Shown one piece after another: positions 20,101 through 33,165 of a DNA stretch of 64,000 nt (within the stretch, counting starts at the first letter, position 1; the number at the start of each line of letters is the position of its first letter). The notes beneath the pieces were generated by a model. The model worked only from the letters and a program-made list of their open reading frames with translations. It searched no databases and had not been told where the DNA came from. A program made the position numbers and the translations under genes. The DNA is from Synechococcus sp. CBW1002. Lineage in GTDB: Bacteria; Cyanobacteriota; Cyanobacteriia; PCC-6307; Cyanobiaceae. The stretch is taken from the NCBI RefSeq assembly GCF_015840915.1, contig NZ_CP060398.1, forward strand, positions 744,001-808,000, written 5' to 3'.

Positions 20101-21027
20101 TCAACCGGCCACCCGCGCGATCATGGCCCGGTGGCGCGGCGAGCAGACGGAGCTGACGACCTCATCAAAACCAGCCTCACGCAGTTCCTGCTCCAGGTCG
20201 AGCGCGAAATAGGCGTCCATGTAGGGCTCGGTGCTCTTGAGCAAGGTCATCACGAAAGCCGGCATGGTCTGGTAGGCGCCGCTGGCGGGATTCATGTCCA
20301 TCAGCGCGAAGCTGCCACCGGGCCCCAGCAGCCGGCGTACTTCCCGGAAGATTCGCCGCGTTGTGCCCTGCGGCATCTCGTGGAACAGCAGAAAGGCCGA
20401 GACCAGATCGGCGCTGCGATCCGCCAGCCCGGTGGCTTCCGGCAGGGCATGGATCCAGCGGGTCACCTTGGAGCCGCGTCGGGCGGCGTTGTAGGCGGCC
20501 AGGCTGAGGTAGTGGGGCGAGAAGTCGAGACCAGTCACCTCTGCCGCCGGAAACGCCTGCTCCAGAGCGAAGCTGCTCAGCCCCACGGTGGCATGCAGAT
20601 CGAGGATGCGGGCCGGCGGCTGGGGGAGCTGGCTCAGCAGGACGGCGTGATAGCCCTCTCTCAGCGCCCGATCACTGGCGGGCCCGGCCTCTGGATAGAG
20701 GCTGGAGTGCACGGCATTGGAGGCCACCTCGAACTCGTAGGCCGCCTCCCAGCAGAGGTGGCCGGCGTCGTAGCCGTGAAACGAGGCGGTGTAGTTGGCG
20801 GGGTAGGCGAGATCGTCGCGCTGGATCGACTGCCACAGCGGCTGCCAGTCCTGCTGGCTCAACTCAGCCACGGTTTCCCGCCAGGGGATGCCGAGGCGCT
20901 CGGCCCGCTGGATCATCATCCGCCGCGCCTGCCCCTTGGCCAGAGCCCAGAGGGGCTTCACAGCCAGGGCCTGGCCCACCAGACGACTGGTGAGATCCGG
21001 CCTGCGGTCTTCGGTGGCGACACGCAT
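20101..21027 (-). CDS. Class I SAM-dependent methyltransferase
   Basis: The SAM-binding core is visible as RILDLHATVGLSSFALEQAFP (motif I, with the usual glycine-rich DxGxGxG replaced by DLHATVGLSS), then VTGLDFSPHYL (acidic motif II) and DLVSAFLLFHEMP (motif IV). About 100 residues of an N-terminal helical domain precede it. The substrate is unknown. The start at 21027 (MRVATEDRR) is preferred over a GC-rich extension. It converges with the helicase gene at a 10-base gap. Confidence 0.82.
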   Translation of the reverse strand: MRVATEDRRPDLTSRLVGQALAVKPLWALAKGQARRMMIQRAERLGIPWRETVAELSQQDWQPLWQSIQRDDLAYPANYTASFHGYDAGHLCWEAAYEFEVASNAVHSSLYPEAGPASDRALREGYHAVLLSQLPQPPARILDLHATVGLSSFALEQAFPAAEVTGLDFSPHYLSLAAYNAARRGSKVTRWIHALPEATGLADRSADLVSAFLLFHEMPQGTTRRIFREVRRLLGPGGSFALMDMNPASGAYQTMPAFVMTLLKSTEPYMDAYFALDLEQELREAGFDEVVSSVCSPRHRAMIARVAG

Positions 21028-21181
21028 GGGCAAGGGGATGGGCACGGATCCAGAACCTACCGCCCGCAATCAACCCTCCCACCAGTGGCCAGGCCAGCCA
21101 GCTCAGCGATCAGCAGGCCTGATCAACGCTTGGCAGGTGCGTCTGACCGAGCTAGCCAGTAGCAGGGAGCCAGGGGGAGTG

Positions 21182-21520
21182 ATGGAGGAGAAACCAGTGA
21201 CGCCCCACGCCGCCCCGATGCTCGACGAGGAGGGCCGTCTCACCTACATCGGCAACGACGGGCGGCGCTACGTGGTGCTCGGCTTTCCGCCCGACATTGA
21301 CGACGCCACCACCGAACGGGTGATGGAATCCCTCCGGGGCAGCAGCGGCTTGTTCAACCGCATTGAACGACTGTGCCAATCCTGGCTGGCCCAGGTGAGC
21401 AGCCAGGATCTGCCAGAGCATGAAGCTCTGGTCCTGCTGCTCACCACGCTGGAAACCAGTCTGGAGGATGCCCTAGACGAGCCAGACGACGATCCTGACG
21501 GGTCTGCAAGCCCAGGTTGA
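21182..21520 (+). CDS. Hypothetical protein
   Basis: From the ATG at 21182 the frame gives 112 residues starting MEEKPVTPHAAPMLDEEGR. A short beta segment (YIGNDGRRYVVLGFP) is followed by a helical region and an acidic tail (DALDEPDDDPDG). A purine-rich stretch ahead of the ATG (AGCCAGGGGGAGTG) can serve as a ribosome site. No family is recognised. It converges with the next minus-strand gene, 6 bases apart. Confidence 0.6.
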   Translation: MEEKPVTPHAAPMLDEEGRLTYIGNDGRRYVVLGFPPDIDDATTERVMESLRGSSGLFNRIERLCQSWLAQVSSQDLPEHEALVLLLTTLETSLEDALDEPDDDPDGSASPG

Positions 21521-21526
21521 ACCTGG

Positions 21527-21808
21527 TCAAGCCAGCGACAACACAGCAGCGTCCTCCAGGGTCGAACGCCCCCGCCGGCGGCCGAGGGGTTCGATCCAGT
21601 CTTCCCGGATGCTGTCGTGGTGCAGCTTGAACTGGGGCAGACGGCAGCCCAACTGAATGGTGCCGTCATCGAGCAGACGACCCAGTCGTAGAGCGGTGGC
21701 TTCCTCTACACGAGAGAAGGTGCTCTGCCGCGCGGTGACCCACGACAACTCTGACGGCGTGATCACGCCACTGGCGAGGGCCTCCAGGAACAGCTCCCCG
21801 AGAATCAT
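21527..21808 (-). CDS. Small conserved-looking protein, unknown function
   Basis: From the ATG at 21808 there are 93 residues: a helical start (ILGELFLEALASGVITPSEL), a segment TFSRVEEATALRLGRLLDDG and a basic stretch (LGRRRGRSTLEDA). It looks like a compact globular protein. The longer frame to 21946 adds only unstructured sequence. No family is recognised. It lies downstream of the rRNA terminator on the same strand. Confidence 0.5.
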   Translation of the reverse strand: MILGELFLEALASGVITPSELSWVTARQSTFSRVEEATALRLGRLLDDGTIQLGCRLPQFKLHHDSIREDWIEPLGRRRGRSTLEDAAVLSLA

Positions 21809-21960
21809 GAGAGGAACGTAACAAGCTGGAAACATTCTGCCGCCTTCAGGGGCGCTCCGTGGCCCATCGTTGCCAGGAGAGAAACCGGAAAAACCAACCG
21901 CTGCCCTCGGGCAACCAAGGCAATCAAGCGTCCAGGCGGAGTCCACAACCCAGGCACACG

Positions 21961-22003
21961 AAAACGCCCCCGATCGCAGCCATCAGGCTGCCATCGGGGG
22001 CGT
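21961..22003 (-). terminator. Rho-independent terminator of the rRNA operon
   Basis: On the minus strand an 18-base arm beginning ACGCCCCCGAT pairs with its near-perfect complement (ATCGGGGGCGT) around a short loop, and a TTTT run follows the second arm. It lies about 20 bases past the 5S gene. Confidence 0.85.
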
Positions 22004-22022
22004 CGTCGTGGAGCAAAGTTTG

Positions 22023-22140
22023 ACCTGGCATCGAGCTATTTTCGCAGGAGGCTACCCTCCAACTATCGTTGCCGCTGCTGCGTTTCACAACCGAGTTCGA
22101 GATGGATCGGAGTGGGTCCACAGCGCCATGAACACCAGGA
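22023..22140 (-). rRNA. rrf: 5S ribosomal RNA
   Basis: About 118 nt on the minus strand, beginning TCCTGGTGTTCATGGCG and ending in CCAGG, which pairs with the start. The internal CCCACTCCGATCCATC and GAACTCGGTTGTGAAAC blocks are standard 5S sequence. Last gene of the rrn operon. Confidence 0.93.
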
Positions 22141-22187
22141 AAGCAAACGGCCTCTTCAGGCCCCTTGCCGGTCTTTGCCCCCAGGTT

Positions 22188-22233
22188 GAACCCTGAGAAC
22201 TGCATAGGAGCGGTTGACAAGCAACCGGTCTGG
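22188..22233 (-). other. 3' arm of the long-range pre-23S processing stem
   Basis: The transcript here reads CUAUGCAGUUCUCAGGGUUC. It pairs at 19 of 20 positions (one G-U) with the boxA region at 25473-25492 on the other side of the 23S gene. A further CCAGAC/GUCUGG block extends the stem on the 23S side after a local hairpin (CGGUUG...CAACCG). Confidence 0.75.
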
Positions 22234-22294
22234 ATCCAAAAGCTTTGAGCGCGTGATCCCTGTGTCATCCGGTCAGGATGGCAAGGGATGGAAT

Positions 22295-25174
<2,880 letters not shown>

Positions 25175-25641
25175 ATAATCACAACTCGCGTTTAGCTTGT
25201 TGAAGGCTATTCTTCCGGTGTCTAAGCTCTCAATCAAGAGATCTCAGACAGCCAGAATCAAACTCCTGCTTGGTGGCTTGTGGCCATGCCAGACAGAAGA
25301 CACGAGCTGTACTCGGCTCTAACTCAAGAATCACTGGCTTTCCTGTTTCTCTCAGATTGAGGCTTGCACCTCAATCTTCCCTTCGCTTTCGCTGGGATGC
25401 CGCAGCCGAGGCCGCGACCAGAGAGAACCGGAAAGTCAGCGTCTATGAGATGCTTTCTTTTCCAGACTTTTCCTATGCAGTTGTCAAGGTTCTTGCTGAA
25501 TGCCCATCCTTGCGGACAGGGAATCCAGCATGCTTTCAACCACTCAGGGAATGAAAGCAGGCTGGAATCGTCACCAAGACGTCAGGATCACACCAAAGAA
25601 ATCTCTCCTTTGCTTCCGTGAGGGCGCTCGTCAGTGTGGAA
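25175..25641 (-). other. rRNA internal spacer between tRNA-Ala and 23S
   Basis: Non-coding spacer of about 465 bases. It contains the boxA-like antitermination element and the 5' arm of the pre-23S stem (listed separately). Inverted segments around 25325-25430 may form the boxB/D-type hairpins seen in cyanobacterial spacers, but I did not fold them. Confidence 0.7.
25462..25492 (-). promoter_or_regulatory. boxA-like antitermination element / 5' arm of pre-23S stem
   Basis: The transcript reads GAACCUUGACAACUGCAUAG (25492-25473), matching the conserved cyanobacterial spacer motif that starts GAACCTTG. GUCUGG follows. The whole block is complementary to 22188-22233 downstream of the 23S gene. 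Confidence 0.75.
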
Positions 25642-25714
25642 TGGAGGTTAGCGGACTCGAACCGCTGACATCCTGCTTGCAAAGCAGGCGCTCTACCAAC
25701 TGAGCTAAACCCCC
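25642..25714 (-). tRNA. tRNA-Ala (TGC)
   Basis: 73-nt cloverleaf on the minus strand: GGGGGTTTAGCTCAGTTGG at the 5' end, anticodon loop CTTTGCAAG with anticodon TGC, and T-loop GGTTCGAGTCC. The acceptor stem is closed by GGGGGTT/AACCTCC. The 3' CCA is not encoded. Located in the rRNA spacer, as in most cyanobacteria. Confidence 0.97.
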
Positions 25715-25723
25715 AAACACGAA

Positions 25724-25797
<74 letters not shown>

Positions 25798-25914
25798 AGG
25801 AGTTCGACCTCGCGATCGCGTCAAAGTTGTGTCTGACCTGATTGATGATTCAGTATCGCTACCGTTTCATCTTTCAGGTTTCAACACCGCCTCAACAAAA
25901 ATCGTTGGGGTGTG

Positions 25915-25938
25915 ACCTAGACAAAGTTTAGGAACTGA
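25915..25938 (-). other. 3' arm of the long-range pre-16S processing stem
   Basis: This spacer segment (transcript UCAGUUCCUAAACUU followed by UGUCUAGGU) is complementary to 28047-28075, about 500 nt upstream of the 16S gene: a 15-bp perfect block, then a 9-bp block with one G-U pair. It brackets the whole 16S gene. Confidence 0.75.
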
Positions 25939-26057
25939 ACCTGCTTGGACGGACATGTTGCCATTCCGCTTCCACAGTTGAGGTACCGATCGACCTAGAG
26001 TGACAGGATCATGGCCTGAAAATAAAGTATTCAGACATCACAATCAGTTTGTCTCCC

Positions 26058-27544
<1,487 letters not shown>

Positions 27545-28075
27545 TAGTCTTCCCCCTTTAAACGTCAGCTCTAAACTTTCGCTTGAGCTTTCATCGCAGA
27601 GAAGTTTGTCGCTCACCCAAATCCTGCACTGGCGCACAGTCTTCAGTTGGGACCACCTTTCGACTGACCGAAAGGGTTCGAGAGTGCACACAACTGTTTC
27701 GCTTGCCGTCTAGACCTCTCTATCTGGATCTCTCCGAACAGATTCTTCCTGATGGTTCACGTCACAATCCCGTGACTTTCCCAGATCTCAGATCCGGTTC
27801 GCTTCAGTCACCCACAGCTGGTTTTCACCCAGTTCTGACCCAAGGCGTGAGACCTCAAGGCAGCACCACATCACTGCAGGTTCCCGTCGCTTAAAATGTT
27901 TGACGGGACCTCACACCTCTACCGCTCGTTTCGTCATCCTCGACACCGCATCCAACGGGCTTTGACTCCACACTGGCGCCAGCACAAGGCTGGTCCACTG
28001 CGAACTCAGAACCGTTCGATCCGATCAGAATGACGCGGTAGAAGCGTCAGTTCCTAAACTTTTCAATTGTCCAGG
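27545..28075 (-). other. rRNA operon leader with 5' arm of pre-16S stem
   Basis: About 530 bases of transcribed leader lie ahead of the 16S gene. Its far end, 28047-28075, carries the 5' arm (transcript ACCUGGACA, a short bulge, then AAGUUUAGGAACUGA) that pairs with 25915-25938 in the spacer. Since this arm must be transcribed, the promoter lies above 28075. Frames in this stretch are not genes. Confidence 0.65.
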
Positions 28076-28355
28076 TGCTGCCTCCACTCCCTTGGCCTCT
28101 CGGCTCCGGGTCGTCTCGGCGCGTCGCCTCTCAGCGACTCAGGAAACCTACAACACCGGTGGCTCGCGCCTCCTTCGTCGTAAGCACGCACCCTTCACCC
28201 TTCCAGGCAAACGGCACTCGCCCTCAGTGCCTCGCAGCACCGAAGACTCTGCGTTTCCACCGGTGCTCTCGCTCCCGGTGTGCCGCGCAGTCCAAAACCA
28301 TACCCCATACACCTTCAATCGGGCAAGCCGCCCACTGATGGAGCCGCGGGCAGCC
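28076..28355 (-). promoter_or_regulatory. Probable rRNA operon promoter region
   Basis: The promoter must lie between the pre-16S stem and the end of the GIDE-domain gene. On the minus strand a possible pair is TTGCCC (about 28325) and TATGGT about 18 bases on, but it is only a loose match to the sigma-70 consensus. The region contains no gene. Confidence 0.4.
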
Positions 28356-29138
28356 TCAGCCCGCCAAGCTCAGCACCACCAGCACCACGGCCGTGACGAC
28401 AAGCACGGCGCTGCCCACGGCCCACATCCGACGCTGACGCGACGTTCGTGACAGCAGCAGCTGCTCACCTTCGCGGCGGATCAGGAACAGGCCCTCCTGC
28501 TCCGGCTTGCGCAGGGCCAGGCTGCCGCTGGCATCGCTGACCTCGGCCACCACGAAGATCCGCCCACCTGAGCGGAACACCTCCTCATCGCGGCGCATCC
28601 CGAGGCTGCGGATCTGCTGACGCGCCAAAGCCTGACCCTTGCCGGAAGGCGCCGCCTCGTCGTCGGGTTCGAGGACGGAGAGCACCGATTCCCACTCCAG
28701 CTCGGCCTGCTCCGGTTCCACCGGCAGCTCCTGCCCGGCCTGCGCCAGGCGAAAGCAGCAGCGCCGCTCCAGCCGACTCACCTCCTGGGAGCGCTGCTCC
28801 CAGCGGCTTTTGGTGGTGGTGCGCCCTTCGGAATCGGTGGTCTGCTCCTCAACCCGCTCCTGATACAGGTGCGTGACCGTATCGACGAAGGCGACGCAGG
28901 CCTCGCCGCTCCAGGGGGCCTGCAGCGGCTCCTCGCAGACCAGCTCCCCCTCGAGCTTGACCAGTTCCCGGAAGGAGCCCCCGCCGATGCCATCCACCAC
29001 GGTGGCGTGCAGATCCAGCAATTCGGCCACGCTGCTGCTGCGCGCCGCCCGCAGCAGGCGCAGGCGGCGCCCCTGATGCAGGGAGCTCCAGCCGCAGAAC
29101 CCGGCGGCCAGGGCCGCGACCAGGGCGATCCAGCCCAT
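28356..29138 (-). CDS. GIDE-domain membrane protein
   Basis: 260 residues with a hydrophobic segment at each end (GWIALVAALAAGFCGW and WAVGSAVLVVTAVVLVVLSL) and a soluble middle. The middle part (RELVKLEGELVCEEPLQAPWSGEACVAF, then a split strand-rich domain ending FVVAEVSDASGSLAL) matches the GIDE domain found in the MULAN-type E3 ligase of eukaryotes and in many bacterial proteins of unknown role. There is no RING finger, so ligase activity is not expected. The start overlaps the stop of the upstream pentapeptide-repeat gene. Confidence 0.75.
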   Translation of the reverse strand: MGWIALVAALAAGFCGWSSLHQGRRLRLLRAARSSSVAELLDLHATVVDGIGGGSFRELVKLEGELVCEEPLQAPWSGEACVAFVDTVTHLYQERVEEQTTDSEGRTTTKSRWEQRSQEVSRLERRCCFRLAQAGQELPVEPEQAELEWESVLSVLEPDDEAAPSGKGQALARQQIRSLGMRRDEEVFRSGGRIFVVAEVSDASGSLALRKPEQEGLFLIRREGEQLLLSRTSRQRRMWAVGSAVLVVTAVVLVVLSLAG

Positions 29139-30328
29139 CAGGCGCCCTCCTCGGCGCGGAGCGCCAGCCGATCCGGCAGCCCCTTGCAGCCGCCCGGCAG
29201 GGTCTGGCGGGAGCGCTTGCCGCTCCAGGCCGCCAGGTAGTGGCGGGCTTCCGGATCCAGCAGCCGCACCCCCGTGAGATTGATGTTCTCCACCAGGGCG
29301 CCGGTGCCCCGTCCACTCAGAAAATCAGGGCTGAGACCGATCTGGCGCGGCGTGGCGCTCTCCAGCGGGCCATAGAAGAAGCGGGTGCGCTCCAGCCGTG
29401 CCCCCTCCAGGCAGGCCCCGCCCAGATCGGCACCGGCCAGGTTGGCGTCGCTGAGGTCGGTGGCTTCGAGATTGGTGCCGCGCAGGTCGGCGCCATTGAA
29501 ATCAATGCCGCGCAGATCGGTGCCGGCCAGGTCCTGACCCCGCAGGCTCTGATACAGCTGGATCACGGGCACGCCGGCCACCCGGTCTTCTTCGTAGCTT
29601 CCCTGGCCATCGAGGATGGCGCGGCCGAGCCGATGGTCGCGCCGCAGCGGTGTGAGCAGGCGCGCATGGGAGAGAAAGCGCAGGATGCGGGCCTTGCCGT
29701 CGGCATCGATGCTGCTGAGCACGGCCGCCAGCCGCCCCTCGGCCAGCATCCGCTCCAGCGGCCAGTCTTCCAGCAGGCCTTCGTCGTCGCTGATCAGCTC
29801 GGAGACGCCGTGGATGAAGCTGTCGATCGTCTGGGCCTGGGTGATGCGGTTCTGCTGGGTGGTGAGCCGCTGGTCGACCATCACCTGCCGCCAGGCGATC
29901 ATCAGCGCCACCGAAGCCACCAGGATCTGCCCGAAGGCGCCGATCACCCCTTCGCCGATGGCGCCGATCGCCTCCCAGTCGGCGCGGCGGTAGATCCCCA
30001 GCAGGGGATCCCACCAGCCCAGCTGCAGGGTGATCACCACCAGGGCCAGCACCAGCGCCAGCACGGCCGCGATGCGGGCGGTGGGGGGATCGTCGATCCG
30101 CTGGCGCAGCAATTGCCAGAGCGGCGGCAGCAACTGATGCAGCGACAGCCCCACGGTGAGCAGGGCCGCCGCCGCCGCCACCCAGACCAGGCCAGCCAGG
30201 GAGGCCGCCAGGGTGAGCGCCACCGCCAGCAGCAACCGCAGCAGGGGCGACTGGCGCAGCAGGGCCCAGAGGGTGATCGGGCGGAAGGGGGCCGGAGCCG
30301 TGCGGCGCTCGTCGGACAGCTGACTCAT
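29138..30328 (-). CDS. Membrane protein with C-terminal pentapeptide repeats
   Basis: The N-terminal 190 residues have about four hydrophobic spans (LLRLLLAVALTLAASLAGLVWV, IAAVLALVLALVVITLQL, VIGAFGQILVASVALMIAW). The C-terminal part has about eight A(D/N)LxG-type pentapeptides (DLRGIDFNGADLRGTNLEAT onward) that fold into a right-handed quadrilateral helix. Pentapeptide proteins are common in cyanobacteria and mostly of unknown role. Both ends overlap neighbours (ATGA with the exchanger gene), so it is translationally coupled in a three-gene operon. Confidence 0.85.
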   Translation of the reverse strand: MSQLSDERRTAPAPFRPITLWALLRQSPLLRLLLAVALTLAASLAGLVWVAAAAALLTVGLSLHQLLPPLWQLLRQRIDDPPTARIAAVLALVLALVVITLQLGWWDPLLGIYRRADWEAIGAIGEGVIGAFGQILVASVALMIAWRQVMVDQRLTTQQNRITQAQTIDSFIHGVSELISDDEGLLEDWPLERMLAEGRLAAVLSSIDADGKARILRFLSHARLLTPLRRDHRLGRAILDGQGSYEEDRVAGVPVIQLYQSLRGQDLAGTDLRGIDFNGADLRGTNLEATDLSDANLAGADLGGACLEGARLERTRFFYGPLESATPRQIGLSPDFLSGRGTGALVENINLTGVRLLDPEARHYLAAWSGKRSRQTLPGGCKGLPDRLALRAEEGA

Positions 30329-31434
30329 GGCAGGGAACCGCCCTGGAAGTAGAAACCTGCGGCCAGAATCAGGTAGGTCGCCAGCAGCAGCACCCCCTCC
30401 AGCCAGTCGGAACGCCCATCGAGGCTGACGAGGTTGCTCACCACCACGGCGGCGATCACGGCGACCAGTTCATAGAGGTTGAAACTCAGATCGAGGGGGT
30501 GGCCCAGGGAGGGCCCCAGCAGCACCAGCAGGGGCACCACCAGCAGGGCCACCAGCAGGGTCGAGCCCAGGGCCACCGACACCGACAGATCCATCTTGTC
30601 CTTGCGGGCCATGCTCACCGCCGTGAGGTATTCGGCGGCGCCGCCCAGCAGCGGCAGCAACACCACGCCGGTGAACAGGGCCGTGAGCCCGAAGCCCTCG
30701 GTGACGCTCTCCACCACGCCGACAAACAGCTCGGATTCATAGGTGAGCGCCAGGGTGGCCAGCAGCAGCACCATCACCCAGGGGAGCACCTTGGGGCGCT
30801 CCCCGCCATGGGCGAGCTCCTCGCTGTCGGCTTCGGCCACGGCATAGAGGGTGCGGTGGGTGCGCAGCGAAAACAACAGGGTGAGGCCGTAGACCGCCAG
30901 CAGCACCCAGGCCACGAACAGGGAGAAGGATTCGCGGCCGGCCGCTGCCACGCCACCATCGCCGCCACCGGCCAGGTTGCCGCTGGCGAGGCTGCCGACA
31001 CTGGGCAGCAGGATCGCCAGCACCGCCAGGGTCATGGCCGATCCATTCACCCGGGCCACCACCGGCTGAAAGCGCTGCTCACTGCGCCCGATGCCACCGA
31101 CCAGCATCGAGAGCCCCAGAGCCAGCAGCAGGTTGGCCATCACCGTGCCGGTGATGCTGGCCTTGACGATCTCCACCAGACCGGCTTTCAGGGCGGTGAG
31201 GGCAATGATCAGCTCGGTGGCATTGCCGAACACGGCATTGAGCAGAGCCCCGATCGAGGGGCCGAAGCTGATGGCCAGCTCCTCGGTGGCCGTGCTCAGC
31301 CAGATCGCCAGGGGAATGATCGCCAGCGCCGAGGTGGCGAACACCGCCCCATCGCCCCAGTGCAGGGTTTCGGCCAAGGCCGACAGGGGCACCATCACCA
31401 GCAGGCCGAACGCGATGGCGTTCCGGGGGGTCAT
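30325..31434 (-). CDS. Calcium/proton exchanger, CaCA (CAX) family
   Basis: About 369 residues and 11 spans. The two alpha-repeat signatures of CAX proteins are visible: FGPSIGALLNAVFGNATELIIAL in the first half and LLPLLGGAAEYLTAV in the second, with the acidic residues that bind Ca2+. It should remove cytosolic calcium using the proton gradient. I chose the ATG at 31434 because the 33 residues before it lack similarity. It is the first gene of the operon with the pentapeptide and GIDE proteins. Confidence 0.9.
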   Translation of the reverse strand: MTPRNAIAFGLLVMVPLSALAETLHWGDGAVFATSALAIIPLAIWLSTATEELAISFGPSIGALLNAVFGNATELIIALTALKAGLVEIVKASITGTVMANLLLALGLSMLVGGIGRSEQRFQPVVARVNGSAMTLAVLAILLPSVGSLASGNLAGGGDGGVAAAGRESFSLFVAWVLLAVYGLTLLFSLRTHRTLYAVAEADSEELAHGGERPKVLPWVMVLLLATLALTYESELFVGVVESVTEGFGLTALFTGVVLLPLLGGAAEYLTAVSMARKDKMDLSVSVALGSTLLVALLVVPLLVLLGPSLGHPLDLSFNLYELVAVIAAVVVSNLVSLDGRSDWLEGVLLLATYLILAAGFYFQGGSLP

Positions 31435-31535
31435 GCGCCGGGATCGGATCGGCGCATTCTGACGGCACCAGCCCGGCTCGGCTGGGGCGGCTGCAGCATG
31501 GGCGCCAGGTTCCGGGTGCCGACACGGCGACACAG

Positions 31536-32684
31536 ATGAACGACACCCTGGCGGGCTGGGCGCTGGTGCTGGGCCTGACGGCGATGGGCTTCTGGCTGGG
31601 CGAGCGCCCCGGCTGGTTCGGGCGGCTCGGCCCCACGCTCTGGGTGCTGAGCCTCGGCCTGCTCGCCTCCAATGGTCTGGGGCTACGCCTGCCGGAATCG
31701 GTGGCGGAGGGCGTGAATGGGCCGCTCACTTCGGTGGCGATCGTGCTGCTGCTGCTGGCGGTGGATGGCCGGCGGGTGTGGGAGGAGGGCCGCAGCCTGA
31801 TCGCCCCCTTCGCCGCCGCGGTGGTGGTGACCTGTCTGGCAGCCCTGCTCGGCGCCCTGCTGCTGGGCCCCGCGCTCGGGGCAGACACCCCGCCCCTGGC
31901 CGGTCTGTTCACGGCCACCTACACCGGCGGCAGCCTCAATTTCGTGTCAGTGGCGCGGGCCCTGGCGGTGCGGCCCGACCTGGTGACCCTGGCCACCGCC
32001 GCCGATCAGCTGGTCTTCACAGTGTGGTTTCTGCTCAGCCTGCTGCTGGGGCATCGACGCCAAAACAACCTCCACCTGGAGACGGAGGCCGGAGCGCTCG
32101 ATCCCGGCGCGCGCTTCATTCCGCTGGTGTGGCGGCACTGGCGCCAGTGGGGTGGCCAGGCCCTGGCCTGCCTGGCGCTGGCCGTGCTCACCATGCTGGC
32201 CGCCACGGCGCTCACCGCCTGGCTGGAGCCCCTGCTGCCCCAGGTGCCGGGCCTCGGCATCGTGGTGCTCACCAGCCTGGCGCTGGTGGTGGCCCAGATT
32301 CCCGGCCTGCGCTGCAAGGCGCTGGCTTACCCCCTGGGCCTGCTGGCGATCCATCCCTTCTTTGCGGTGATCGGCCTGAGCGCGGCCGTGATGGCGCTGC
32401 TGGGGGAAGGGTTGAACGTGCTGATCTATGCCGCCCTGGTGGTGGCGGTGCAGGCGGTGGGGGTGCTGGCCCTGGCCCGCTGGCGCCGCTGGGGCCTGGT
32501 GGACACGCTCGTCTCCAGCCAGGCCGCCGTGGGCGGGCCCTCCACAGCTCTGGCCCTGGCCACCTCCTGCGGCCGCCAGGACCTGGCCGTGCCGGGGGTG
32601 GCCGTGGGGCTGATCGGTTACATGCTGGGCACCTACCTCGGGCTGCTGATGGCGGCGCTTGTGGCGGCGCCGATACCGACCTGA
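31536..32684 (+). CDS. DUF819 family membrane protein
   Basis: 382 residues with about ten hydrophobic spans. Family features are the N-terminal WLGERPGWFGRLGPTLWVLSLGLLASN, the conserved FTATYTGGSLNFVSVARAL, and near the C-terminus LVSSQAAVGGPSTALALA. DUF819 proteins resemble bile-acid/sodium or LrgB-like carriers and are thought to transport small molecules; the substrate is unknown. It is divergent from the Ca2+/H+ exchanger, with about 100 bases between starts. Confidence 0.85.
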   Translation: MNDTLAGWALVLGLTAMGFWLGERPGWFGRLGPTLWVLSLGLLASNGLGLRLPESVAEGVNGPLTSVAIVLLLLAVDGRRVWEEGRSLIAPFAAAVVVTCLAALLGALLLGPALGADTPPLAGLFTATYTGGSLNFVSVARALAVRPDLVTLATAADQLVFTVWFLLSLLLGHRRQNNLHLETEAGALDPGARFIPLVWRHWRQWGGQALACLALAVLTMLAATALTAWLEPLLPQVPGLGIVVLTSLALVVAQIPGLRCKALAYPLGLLAIHPFFAVIGLSAAVMALLGEGLNVLIYAALVVAVQAVGVLALARWRRWGLVDTLVSSQAAVGGPSTALALATSCGRQDLAVPGVAVGLIGYMLGTYLGLLMAALVAAPIPT

Positions 32685-33165
32685 ACCTGGCCGAATGTGA
32701 GGGTTCCTGCCGTTCTGCCGTTTTGTGGGTTACGTTGCTCTCATCTGGCAGAAGCCGGCGAGCCGCGTGCTCGCGCATGCCGGAACCAGCACCGAGCCGC
32801 CCCTGCGCTTCCTGGGGACGGCCCTTCAGGACCAAAGCCCTGGCGGTGATCCACCGCCACGTCTGTGCTGCCCGTGTGCGAGTCCCATCGGGGACCGTGG
32901 CAGCTGGCCGGTGCGTGATCCATATCCAGTCACAACGTCATGTCCATCACCCGCAACCGACCCATCACCAGAACCAACAAAGCTGGCGCCAACCGCAACA
33001 CCGCCCCGTCGCGCAGCGCTCCATCCCGCAGCGCTGCGTGCAGCAGCGAGGGGCGCGGAACCAGCAGTACCCCGCAGGAGACACCCTCCTGGGAAGAGCT
33101 GCTGGGGCGCCGCTGATCACGGCAGCACAGATCAAGGCACGGCTGAACCAAGCGCCGCTGAAGAC
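32685..33165. other. Intergenic region of about 480 bases
   Basis: Between the DUF819 gene and the hybrid kinase end. Apart from one possible small gene at 32940-33116 no protein-like frame is seen. The long frames that cross it are shadows extending from neighbours. Confidence 0.4.
32940..33116 (+). CDS. Possible small basic protein (58 residues)
   Basis: An ATG at 32940 opens 58 codons ending in TGA. The product is rich in Arg, Ser, Thr and Asn (MSITRNRPITRTNKAGANRN at the start) and ends in SWEELLGRR, a more ordered-looking helix. No Shine-Dalgarno sequence is visible. No family is recognised. It may be real, as picocyanobacteria encode many such small proteins, or accidental. Confidence 0.3.
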   Translation: MSITRNRPITRTNKAGANRNTAPSRSAPSRSAACSSEGRGTSSTPQETPSWEELLGRR

